Source of the DNA: CAIWXH01 sp964555675
Lineage (GTDB): Bacteria; Chloroflexota; Chloroflexia; Chloroflexales; Chloroflexaceae
Reading direction: 5' to 3'
DNA length: 64,000 nucleotides
Assembly: GCA_964555675.1 (NCBI GenBank)
Contig: CAZKTU010000001.1
Coordinates: 1 to 64,000, forward strand
The translations under genes and the position numbers were made by a program. Shown piece by piece: positions 36,591 to 44,521 of this stretch; position 1 is the first letter of the stretch; each line of letters starts with the position of its first letter. Below the pieces are notes generated by a model that was not told the origin of the DNA, searched no databases, and worked only from the letters and a program-made list of their open reading frames with translations.

Positions 36591-38081
36591 ATGATAGGAT
36601 ATGATTTAATAATTCATAATCAAAAATATTGTATGTTATTTGAAATTACTTATACATCTAAACAATTACTTGATCTACTACAAAATAATTCTTTTATAGA
36701 AAAAACAGTAACAAGTTGTAAATTAATTAATTTTGAAAATTTTCCTATTCATATGTTCAATTTTTTTAAACATATTAAAATATTAGATATAATTGATTCT
36801 CCTAAATTATTAAACATACCTAATATATCATCTATTGTAACATTAATAATAGACCCTGATACTAATATTACTGGTTCTGAAAACTATAATTTATCATTTT
36901 TTAATCAATATAATTTAAAACAATTATTAACCGAATTAAAAAAATCGCAAAATCATATTAATATAACACGAATAATTAATTATTTTATAGAACAAAATAG
37001 TATATTAGCATGTAGTACATTAAATAATAAAAATACTGTAAATATACTTGGTTCTGGTGTGTATGGAATAGCTTCGTCTGCATTTTTTAATAATTATTCA
37101 AATACTTTATTTGTAACTAAACAGCATAAAATTAAAGAAAAACAATTTAATGGTTGCACAACGAGAACTAATAAATATAATATGTTAGGTCAAAAAAATG
37201 ATGATATGTTAGTTTGTGATGCTACAACTATTGAATTTATTGTATCATTATTTGTAACATCATTATATTATCAATCAAAAATTATAAATATTTTTCCATT
37301 ATATACTATGGTAAAATGTAATAATGAATATATAACTATTACGCCATTAGGTGATACAACAGTTGAAAATTATTTTAAATTATTAAAAGATTTAGTTAGT
37401 GTTAAAACATATAAAGAACATAATTATATAGAAAGAATATGTCTTCAAGTAATGTTTACAATTTCCGTATTTCAAAAATTTTTAAAACTGAGTCATAATG
37501 ATTTGAAAACGGATAATATTATGATTGTTAATTCAGATGATGAAGCATTATGGACTGATGAAAATAACGTTAAAAGAAAAATATCTGATTATGATTATAT
37601 CCAATATTCTATAGATGAAAATACTCATTTTTATATGAAATCAAAAGGTCCTATAGTTAAAATAATAGATTACGGATTATCATATTTATATAATGACGAT
37701 CTTAACATTTTCAATATTAGTGGTATGAATCAAAAAGAAAAAACATATTATCCAGATTATTATTCAACTGTTAACGATTTAGCTTTCTTTTTTTTAAATG
37801 TTTATAAAGATTTAAGAGATGTATTTGAAATAAATTTTAATAAACAAGTTCTTGAATATTACACTGCAAATATTCATAAAGGTATAGATGGTATTGATAT
37901 TGGTACTAAATTTAGAATATTAAAAGGTGATCATAAATATCTCGATGTCGAAAAATTACCAGAATATTTCGACGAAACAAGAGAACCATTAAATATGATT
38001 AAATTATATTTAAATACCATGCCTTATTTGACCCAAATACCTCCAAATAAAACATTTATCAATGTTGGAAAATTATATTAA
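36591..38081 (+). CDS. Serine/threonine protein kinase-like protein
   Basis: 496 residues. The N-terminal ~110 residues look like an LRR/F-box-type recognition region (HIKILDIIDSPKLLNIPNI). The kinase part has LGSGVYGIASSAFF (glycine-rich loop, ~148-161), TLFVTKQHK (candidate Lys), SHNDLKTDNIMI (catalytic loop, ~301-312) and KIIDYGLSYLY (DYG instead of DFG, ~355). The catalytic Asp and Asn are intact, so activity is likely. It resembles the divergent kinases of large DNA viruses such as the poxvirus F10/mimivirus type. Substrates unknown. Confidence 0.82.
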   Translation: MIGYDLIIHNQKYCMLFEITYTSKQLLDLLQNNSFIEKTVTSCKLINFENFPIHMFNFFKHIKILDIIDSPKLLNIPNISSIVTLIIDPDTNITGSENYNLSFFNQYNLKQLLTELKKSQNHINITRIINYFIEQNSILACSTLNNKNTVNILGSGVYGIASSAFFNNYSNTLFVTKQHKIKEKQFNGCTTRTNKYNMLGQKNDDMLVCDATTIEFIVSLFVTSLYYQSKIINIFPLYTMVKCNNEYITITPLGDTTVENYFKLLKDLVSVKTYKEHNYIERICLQVMFTISVFQKFLKLSHNDLKTDNIMIVNSDDEALWTDENNVKRKISDYDYIQYSIDENTHFYMKSKGPIVKIIDYGLSYLYNDDLNIFNISGMNQKEKTYYPDYYSTVNDLAFFFLNVYKDLRDVFEINFNKQVLEYYTANIHKGIDGIDIGTKFRILKGDHKYLDVEKLPEYFDETREPLNMIKLYLNTMPYLTQIPPNKTFINVGKLY

Positions 38082-38146
38082 ACCTTGACAAAATTATTAT
38101 TAAATTGATAAAGTTTTAATTTTAATGAACAGAATAATCAATCTTA

Positions 38147-38908
38147 ATGAATATAAATTCTTTAGAAAATTATTGGTATAATAAATATAAATCATTTAAT
38201 AAAACAAAAAAAAGAAGCTACGGTTTAATAGTATTTTTCGAGGATGGTAAAGAATTAAAAGTATTATTATACCAACAGAGAGATACATATGGTTATAATT
38301 CTTTTCTACGAGGGATATGGGATACAGATGAGCAAGTAATAAATTTACTTGCATTAACAACGGAAGATGAAAGACACCGATTATTAAATAATAGTTTTGA
38401 TAGTTTATGGAAAGATTTATGGATTGATAATAAATTAAATGTTTATAAAGATAGATATGCTATTGCAAATTTTAAATTTGATTCTATTAAAGATAGACTT
38501 AATAAAATATTTTCTGATAATCCTGTAATAATTCAACAATTATATTGGGGGTTTCCAAAAGGAAGATTAGATGATAACGAAACACCTAAAGAAGCAGCAT
38601 TAAGAGAATTTTATGAAGAAACAGGAATCGAAACTGATAATGATAATATAGAAATATGGAATCATGGGCCTTATAAAGAAGAATGGTGTGGAAATGATTC
38701 TAGAATTTATCAAACATATTATTATATAGCATTTTCTAAAAAACAATATACACCTAAATATTTAACACAAGAAACTGGAATAAGAACTACTTATATTTCA
38801 GAAGAATCTGTAGATTTTAAATGGTTTAAAATTGATGATGCTTATTTATTATTAGAACCACGTAGAAGAATCCTTCTTAAAAAAATTGTCGATTTCATTA
38901 ATTGTTAA
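38147..38908 (+). CDS. Nudix hydrolase, D10/g5R-like mRNA decapping candidate
   Basis: 253 residues. A complete Nudix box (GX5EX7REUXEEXGU) is at ~139-161, preceded by YWGFPKG. The N-terminal ~110-residue region before the box and the total length match ASFV g5R (D250R) and poxvirus D9/D10 proteins, which remove mRNA caps and drive turnover of host and viral transcripts. A diphosphoinositol polyphosphate activity is also known for g5R. Decapping here is inferred from architecture. It may oppose the cap methyltransferase domain in the 2179-residue protein. Confidence 0.88.
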   Translation: MNINSLENYWYNKYKSFNKTKKRSYGLIVFFEDGKELKVLLYQQRDTYGYNSFLRGIWDTDEQVINLLALTTEDERHRLLNNSFDSLWKDLWIDNKLNVYKDRYAIANFKFDSIKDRLNKIFSDNPVIIQQLYWGFPKGRLDDNETPKEAALREFYEETGIETDNDNIEIWNHGPYKEEWCGNDSRIYQTYYYIAFSKKQYTPKYLTQETGIRTTYISEESVDFKWFKIDDAYLLLEPRRRILLKKIVDFINC

Positions 38909-38935
38909 TTTAAAATAAAAGAATAATTAAATTAA

Positions 38936-39400
38936 ATGGAGGATTTTGATATTAGAGAATTTGTTAATATTATTGATAATATTAGTGTTATTTGTCAAAA
39001 TATTAAAAATTGTGATAATTTAAAACAGATTTTTAAATCAAATAGTAAACTATTATTAAGATTTAAAGAAGAACTAGAAGTCGACGATGATCAAGAATCT
39101 ATAAATATTTTAAAAACAGATTTAAGTAAATTTGTATTGGTATATATTATTCGTGATGTAGATAAATTATTAAAAGAAATTCCAGAATTTATTAAACTTA
39201 GCGAATCTGGATTAAAATTTGATAATCCTAAATGTCCAACATTAATGGAAGTATGGCATGGTGATGCATATGGGACATTATATATTGAAGGATTACAGAG
39301 TTTATATAATGAATTAACAGAAAAGTATTCTGTAATATTTGATCAAGATATGTTTATTCACAGGTTTACAGAATATTTGGAAAATGATATGAAGCTTTAA
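38936..39400 (+). CDS. Hypothetical protein (154 aa)
   Basis: Acidic, helical. Contains KCPTLMEVWHGDAYGTLYIE in the C-terminal third, the best candidate for a conserved core. Only 27 bp after the Nudix gene with no hairpin between, so the two are possibly co-transcribed. No family recognised. Confidence 0.6.
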   Translation: MEDFDIREFVNIIDNISVICQNIKNCDNLKQIFKSNSKLLLRFKEELEVDDDQESINILKTDLSKFVLVYIIRDVDKLLKEIPEFIKLSESGLKFDNPKCPTLMEVWHGDAYGTLYIEGLQSLYNELTEKYSVIFDQDMFIHRFTEYLENDMKL

Positions 39401-39417
39401 ATTACTCAATGAGTAAT
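39401..39417 (+). terminator. 3' hairpin
   Basis: Stem ATTACTC/GAGTAAT, loop AAT. Confidence 0.55.
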
Positions 39418-39467
39418 ATTTTTATAAATATAATGAATAATATTAAATAATAATATTTAATTAATAA

Positions 39468-40205
39468 ATGAAAATTAGAATTGCAAGTTTTGATGTTGGT
39501 ATTAGAAATTTCGGACAATATATAGAAGAAATAGAAACAGATGAAATATTAACTTTAGCAAAAGAATACGATTCTCTTCCAAAAAAATATCAAAGAAGAG
39601 TAAAAGGAATGATGAATGATCACATTGAAGATATATTAGAGAAAATGTTTATTCAGGGAGAATGTATTCAATGCGGAGTATATGATCTTACAACAGATGA
39701 AGATTTAACTATAAATACAAGAAGAAATCTCTTTGGTCATTTAAATAATTTTAAAGAATTATTTGCTAGTGTAGATATAATTGTAATCGAGCAACAATTT
39801 TTTAGTACATTTTCCCCTGCAGCATTTGGTAAATTTAAAAAGAAAAGCGGTACAGAAGCAAATGTTAAAGCTATTAAATTTGCAGAATGTGTTGCAAGTT
39901 GGTTTTTAATGAATTTTATAGACAAAGAAATCGCATTTTTTAATAGTACATATAAAACTAATATTTTAGGGGCGCCAGATGGAATGACAAAACCTCAAAG
40001 AAAAAAATGGAGTGTTGAAAAATTCAATGAAATTCTTCAAAAAAGAAATGATAATAATACGCAAGATATTTTAAATAAAACTAAAAAAATGAGAAACGGT
40101 GCTGGTAAATTGCAAAAATTAGATGACATTTGTGATGCTGCATTACAATGTCAAGCTTATAAATATAAATATTTAATAGCCCAATTTGGAGAAAATGAAA
40201 ATTAA
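39468..40205 (+). CDS. Holliday junction resolvase, poxvirus A22/RuvC-like
   Basis: 245 residues with RNase H fold. Acidic motifs in order: IASFDVGIRNFG (Asp at residue 9), IIVIEQQ (~105-111), and LDDICDAALQ near the C-terminus supplying the last Asp pair. These match the RuvC-like resolvases of poxviruses (A22) and mimiviruses, which resolve branched DNA and concatemers before packaging. The middle (KPQRKKWSVEKF) is basic. The next gene's ATG overlaps its last codons. Confidence 0.92.
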   Translation: MKIRIASFDVGIRNFGQYIEEIETDEILTLAKEYDSLPKKYQRRVKGMMNDHIEDILEKMFIQGECIQCGVYDLTTDEDLTINTRRNLFGHLNNFKELFASVDIIVIEQQFFSTFSPAAFGKFKKKSGTEANVKAIKFAECVASWFLMNFIDKEIAFFNSTYKTNILGAPDGMTKPQRKKWSVEKFNEILQKRNDNNTQDILNKTKKMRNGAGKLQKLDDICDAALQCQAYKYKYLIAQFGENEN

Positions 40206-40818
40206 ATTATATATCTTTTCTAAAAAAATGTTTAAAATAATAGAGAATCTTCTGAATGATAAAAATATTTTTATCAGACTAGATACAGCAAAAAATAGAT
40301 TATGTGAACTTATATTATTATATTCACAATCAGATATAACATACTATCAATCGTCGAATATTTTTAAATCCATTAAACATTCATTAATTATTCTTAATGA
40401 AAATAACATTAATACATTTGAAAATATTACTGATTCTCAAGGGCGGACTCCTATATATTTAGCTATTCTAACATGCGATATTAGATTAATTGAGTTAATA
40501 TTATCATATGTAATAATTACAGAAAATGATTTAATTGATAATTATTTAAATTCGCCATTAATAGAAATAATAGAACGTTTATCATATAAAAATAATGATT
40601 ATAAAATATATGGTTTGGTGTGTAATACTATATCATATCTAATTGATAAAATTCCTTATCGTATTTTAAATTATACAAATAATAATGACAGAAATCTAAT
40701 TAAACTATTAACAAAAGAATTAAACAGCATATCAAATGTTTATTTCAAAAATATTATTCAAGAAATAATTGATAAAATAAATAATACATTAGCTTTATCA
40801 ATGCTTGATATTGTTTAA
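40195..40818 (+). CDS. Ankyrin-like repeat protein (207 aa)
   Basis: One clear ankyrin unit (DSQGRTPIYLAILTCDIR, then LIELILSY) sits in a helical background with degenerate flanking repeats (NSPLIEIIERLSY). The first ATG overlaps the end of the resolvase gene by 11 bp; a second Met 33 bp downstream (MFKIIENLL) is an alternative start that would avoid the overlap. Ankyrin proteins in giant viruses are thought to bind host proteins; nothing here shows a partner. Confidence 0.65.
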   Translation: MKIKLYIFSKKMFKIIENLLNDKNIFIRLDTAKNRLCELILLYSQSDITYYQSSNIFKSIKHSLIILNENNINTFENITDSQGRTPIYLAILTCDIRLIELILSYVIITENDLIDNYLNSPLIEIIERLSYKNNDYKIYGLVCNTISYLIDKIPYRILNYTNNNDRNLIKLLTKELNSISNVYFKNIIQEIIDKINNTLALSMLDIV

Positions 40819-40845
40819 TAATTATTACTCATTGAGTAATAATTA
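40819..40845. terminator. 3' hairpin between convergent genes
   Basis: Stem TAATTATTACTC/GAGTAATAATTA, loop ATT, 12 bp, the longest stem of the family in the window; overlaps the minus-strand stop. Confidence 0.68.
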
Positions 40846-41487
40846 AAATTTTAATGATAATCTATTATTAAAATTTTTAATATATGTATTCATATAAGGT
40901 ATAAAATTATTTTTAATAATTTCTTTTTCAACAAGCTTTTTTGAAGATTGTTCTGAAGCACGAGGTAATATAAATTTTCTTTTTATTTCATCAAATATTA
41001 AACCATCGATATTTAAAATAGATGTTTCATCTAAAACAATTTCAGGAAAGAGATGTAATGATAAACCTAATTGAATAGATGCTTCACATTGGATAGTTTC
41101 AGATTTATTCAAATTGTAATATTTTTTCAATTCATTTAAATATTTTAAAATATATTTATCTTGAACTTCGGATTTAAGTTTTTTCCATTCTAGACCCGAA
41201 TTTAATTTAGTTCTTTTTTTAATAGTAACAGGTTCTTCTTCTATATTATTAAAAATATTCTCATATTCTGATTCTACTTTTTCAAAAATAGTTGATAATA
41301 TAATAGTAACATCTTTAATATCTTTATCATCTAATTTGATTTTCTCATTATTAAATATTATAGTTTGGGATTTTGCATTAAATGTCAAATTAGGAGGAAA
41401 ATCATCTATATTACATTTTGTTAAAAAATTTATAAATGCACTATCATATGTATATTTTTTACATTTGTTAAAAATTTCATAAGACAT
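40843..41487 (-). CDS. Hypothetical protein (214 aa)
   Basis: Lys/Glu-rich, helical. Contains KKRTKLNSGLEWKKLK and a C-terminal ASEQSSKKLVEKEIIKNNF. No family recognised. The ATG at 41487 was chosen; a longer frame starts only with TTG inside an upstream tandem repeat. The start codon itself lies at the edge of that repeat. Confidence 0.62.
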   Translation of the reverse strand: MSYEIFNKCKKYTYDSAFINFLTKCNIDDFPPNLTFNAKSQTIIFNNEKIKLDDKDIKDVTIILSTIFEKVESEYENIFNNIEEEPVTIKKRTKLNSGLEWKKLKSEVQDKYILKYLNELKKYYNLNKSETIQCEASIQLGLSLHLFPEIVLDETSILNIDGLIFDEIKRKFILPRASEQSSKKLVEKEIIKNNFIPYMNTYIKNFNNRLSLKF

Positions 41488-41600
41488 ATTCAACAAAAAT
41501 ATAATATTTAACAAAAATACAATATATTTAACAAAAAATACAATATATTTAACAAAAAATACAATATATTAACAATATTTAACAAAAAAAATACAATATT
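41488..41600. repeat. Non-coding ~21-bp tandem repeat upstream of a gene
   Basis: About five units of the type AATATATTTAACAAAAAATA, two perfect and the rest with indels. It fills the 5' region of the minus-strand gene ending at 41487 and has no supported coding function. Confidence 0.75.
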
Positions 41601-41641
41601 TATAATGTTTATTTAATATTTTAAAAATTGTTTATTTCATT

Positions 41642-41656
41642 TTACTCAGCGAGTAA
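41642..41656 (-). terminator. 3' hairpin
   Basis: Stem TTACTC/GAGTAA, loop AGC. Confidence 0.52.
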
Positions 41657-41664
41657 TTTTTAAA

Positions 41665-42276
41665 TTATCCTGATCTATATTTTGATTTGTTAACAAGAAC
41701 AGCATGGTATTTTTCGTCAAACGTTTTTAATTCTTCTTTTGTAAGATTAAAAGGAAGAGTAATATTTCGAGCAAGATTATGATTTTCATTTGCAACAGAA
41801 GCCCATTTATTTTTCTTTTGCGTAGTAGAATAAATTTTATCCCATTTAAGTTTTGCTTGTCTCTTAATGATTGCATCCATGATAATACCTCTGCCAAATT
41901 GCATAGATAAAATACCAAGTTTAACAAACTCTTCCATAGGAAGTCTAAATTTTTCAATCCAATAATTTACAATATCATCACTTATTTCTGGAATATGATC
42001 AATGTGATTTTGAAGAAAACTTAAATCTGTACCTTCCTCGAATGCAGTCCAAAGAGGGTCTACAGTTCCTACTTGAATTTGAGAATTTGTGTTTGCAACT
42101 TTAATCAAAACTTCTTCATACCACTGTTCAACAAGTCTATTAAAATGTGTTTTTGCAATTTTATCATATGGTCTGTCATTATCACCAACAATAGATTTCA
42201 TTGATGATGCTACGTCATTAATACTGATTGGCGCCTTTTCAGCATTTTCAAAAGATGGTGCTGTTGAATTGCTCAT
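41665..42276 (-). CDS. Hypothetical protein (203 aa)
   Basis: Balanced, soluble, mostly helical protein beginning MSNSTAPSFENAEKAPIS, with KAKLKWDKIYSTTQKKNKWA-type basic helices and a PLWTAFEEGTDLSFLQNH segment. Composition suggests a conserved globular protein, possibly virion-packaged, but I recognise no family. No TAAATG at the start (TTAAAATG). Confidence 0.65.
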   Translation of the reverse strand: MSNSTAPSFENAEKAPISINDVASSMKSIVGDNDRPYDKIAKTHFNRLVEQWYEEVLIKVANTNSQIQVGTVDPLWTAFEEGTDLSFLQNHIDHIPEISDDIVNYWIEKFRLPMEEFVKLGILSMQFGRGIIMDAIIKRQAKLKWDKIYSTTQKKNKWASVANENHNLARNITLPFNLTKEELKTFDEKYHAVLVNKSKYRSG

Positions 42277-42303
42277 TTTAATTAAAATTTAATAAATCTT
42301 TAA

Positions 42304-43048
42304 TTAATATTTTGAATGAGGATCTAATTTTTTATTAAATAATTCAAATTGCTTTTGCATATCTTTTGCTTTCTCTTCTACAGATTTCATATTTTTAACA
42401 CCTACTTGTTGTTCTTGACCATATATCTTTAATGCGGATGGTTCATTTGGTACATCTTCAAAAACCAATGGAATTATTTCNNNNNNNNNNNNNNNNNNNN
42501 NNNNNNNNNNNNNNNNNNNNNNNNNNNNNNNNNNNNNNNNNNNNNNNNNNNNNNNNNNNNNNNNNNNNNNNNNNNNNNNNTGGTTCTTCTAAATATTGAG
42601 GTTCTTCTGGTTCTTCTAAATATTGAGGTTCTTCTGGTTCTTCTAAATATTGAGGTTCTTCTAGATATTGAGGTTCTTCTAGATATTGAGGTTTTTTATT
42701 TTTCTTTTTATCGCTCTTCTTTCTTTTAGTTGGTAAAGATTTTAATTCTTCTATCTGTTGTTGTTTTTGTAATTTATAATCTTGAAGAGTTTTATGAAAT
42801 TTTTCAAGCCATAATTTAATTTTTGATGCATGTAAAAATTGTTGAAGATTATCATCATCATGAATAACAATTAATGTTGGTACATATTCTATTTTAATTA
42901 AAGAACTTGTTGGTGCTTTTCGTCTTAATTCTGGGGTGTCTAATCTAACAATTTTAACTGGTAAATTATATTTTTCTACAATTTCTTTAGATTCTATACA
43001 ATTTTTAGAAACTTCACTAATAAATAAAATAATTTCTTTAATTGGCAT
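42304..43048 (-). CDS. Thioredoxin-like protein with Glu/Pro repeat tail, spans an assembly gap
   Basis: Residues ~1-95 form a thioredoxin/glutaredoxin-like domain (IILFISEVSKNCIESKEIVE, then IEYVPTLIVIHDD with the cis-Pro); only one Cys of the usual CxxC remains. A Lys-rich linker leads to (PQYLEEPEE)n repeats and a 100-N gap. After the gap the open frame EIIPLVFEDVPNEPS ... KLDPHSKY reaches a stop at 42304; it is offset from the pre-gap frame only because the gap length is arbitrary. The 42 codons after the gap contain no early stop, supporting this reading. Confidence 0.7.
42481..42580. other. Assembly gap (100 N)
   Basis: Inside the PQYLEE repeat array. Confidence 0.95.
42581..42692 (-). 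repeat. 18- and 27-bp coding tandem repeats
   Basis: Units encode PQYLEE and PQYLEEPEE on the minus strand; they run into the gap. Confidence 0.8.
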
Positions 43049-43105
43049 AACTTCAATTTATTATTAACTTTAATTTAGTATTGAAGAATCTTTTAAAATA
43101 ACTTA

Positions 43106-43130
43106 AATTTATTATTGTTAATAATAAATT
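43106..43130. terminator. 11-bp-stem inverted repeat in a divergent intergenic region
   Basis: Arms AATTTATTATT and AATAATAAATT, loop GTT. It has the family's 3-nt loop but lies between two gene starts, so a terminator role is doubtful; regulatory use is possible. Confidence 0.3.
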
Positions 43131-43190
43131 ATCGCTATTACTTATAGATAGAATAATTTTTATTTACCTTTTGAAAATAATCATTTTAAT

Positions 43191-43661
43191 ATGTCTGATG
43201 ATCTTCATAATTTTGTTATTGATAGCACAGATAAATCTGTTCATGGTATACTTTCGACTCTTTATTTAATTTCTAAAATTAAAGAAGGTGATAAAATTAA
43301 TACTGCATCATTAGAACTTCAAGAAAATTCATGGTGGACTACATTTAAACGAACTTTTACATTTGGCGAACAATCAAGAAAAAATACTCTTATTTTTATT
43401 AAAAAATCTTGTGATGATGCAATAGTAATTGCTGATAAATGTTTGAATTCTAATAAATCAGTTGAAAGAGAATTAGGTTATGCAATATTAGATAGTTTAG
43501 ATAAATCAAAAACGGGTATTAAAGAAATACAGAAAACATACCCAAATGATGAATATTTTATTTCTCAATTAGATTCTCAATTGATAATTTTAGAAGCGAG
43601 ATTAAAAGACATTAAAAATAAATACAAAACAGAAATCCACGTTGAAAAAATGAAAAAATAA
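43191..43661 (+). CDS. Hypothetical protein (156 aa)
   Basis: Helical, soluble protein; two segments (ILSTLYLISKIKEGDKINTA and SWWTTFKRTFTFGEQSRK) look like a folded core. No family recognised. Followed 33 bp later by the vWA gene on the same strand without a hairpin, so they may share a transcript. Confidence 0.63.
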   Translation: MSDDLHNFVIDSTDKSVHGILSTLYLISKIKEGDKINTASLELQENSWWTTFKRTFTFGEQSRKNTLIFIKKSCDDAIVIADKCLNSNKSVERELGYAILDSLDKSKTGIKEIQKTYPNDEYFISQLDSQLIILEARLKDIKNKYKTEIHVEKMKK

Positions 43662-43694
43662 AAATTTTTAGTTTAGATTAAAAATTTTAACAAA

Positions 43695-44432
43695 ATGACT
43701 CAATCAAAAAAAATTATCATGCTTCTTGATGAATCTGGAAGTATGGAAAATATTAGAAGTGATATTATTGGTTCTGTAAATTCTTTTATTTATCAACAAT
43801 CTATGCTTGATGAAAAAAGTACAGATACATTTTCTTTGATTAAATTTTCATCTAATATTACGACTGTAATTGATAATGAATTAATTATTAATGTTAAAAA
43901 GATTAACGATGATCAATATTTCCCTTATCGAAATACCGCATTATATGATGCTATTGGCTTTACGATTACAAATAATGCTTCTTACAATGATGTTATGTTA
44001 GTTATTATTACTGATGGCATGGACAATGCAAGTAAAGAATATAGAAACATCGATGTTATTAAAAAGATGTTGAAAGAAAAAGAAGAAAAAAATAATTGGA
44101 AAATTGTTTATCTTTCTGCAGATCTTTCAACTGTCGATCAAGGAAACAATCTTGGAATTTTTTCATCACCTCATGGTACCACAACTGCAACACAAAATGT
44201 ATGTGTAGGTTATAATAATATCCCAAGTAGTATTAAGTTGGTTTGTCAAAATGTCGCTACCGAATTTAGAACAAAAGGAACAATGACAAGCGTTGGTATG
44301 AATATGAATGAAGCATTATCAAATAATTTATCTGTAAATAATCAACCACAAAATACAACATATTTAGATGAAACCTTAGCAAAACAACAATCAAATTTTG
44401 TTCCAAATTTTAATTCATTCAGAACAAAGTAA
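43695..44432 (+). CDS. von Willebrand factor A-domain protein
   Basis: 245 residues. A vWA fold covers residues ~5-190, with the MIDAS metal site DESGS (Asp12, Ser14, Ser16), a middle Thr region and IITDGMDNAS (~105-114). Such domains bind divalent metal and mediate protein-protein contacts. The C-terminal ~60 residues (TKGTMTSVGMNMNEALSNN) are low complexity. Intracellular vWA proteins often act as adaptors; partner unknown. It directly precedes the topoisomerase gene. Confidence 0.9.
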   Translation: MTQSKKIIMLLDESGSMENIRSDIIGSVNSFIYQQSMLDEKSTDTFSLIKFSSNITTVIDNELIINVKKINDDQYFPYRNTALYDAIGFTITNNASYNDVMLVIITDGMDNASKEYRNIDVIKKMLKEKEEKNNWKIVYLSADLSTVDQGNNLGIFSSPHGTTTATQNVCVGYNNIPSSIKLVCQNVATEFRTKGTMTSVGMNMNEALSNNLSVNNQPQNTTYLDETLAKQQSNFVPNFNSFRTK

Positions 44433-44439
44433 AATTATT

Positions 44440-44454
44440 TTACTCATTGAGTAA
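44440..44454 (+). terminator. 3' hairpin
   Basis: Stem TTACTC/GAGTAA, loop ATT, ahead of the topoisomerase promoter element. Confidence 0.56.
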
Positions 44455-44476
44455 TTTTTCAAATATAGGTATATTT

Positions 44477-44490
44477 AAAAATGAAAAATT
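44477..44490 (+). promoter_or_regulatory. Early-type promoter element of the topoisomerase gene
   Basis: AAAAATGAAAAATT, about 32-45 bp before the ATG. Confidence 0.58.
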
Positions 44491-44521
44491 TGTATAAAAA
44501 TATTGAAATCAAAACTTGAAA

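Noticed and set aside
44516..44521. TTG start for topoisomerase II
   Set aside because: An ATG two codons later gives the expected N-terminus.
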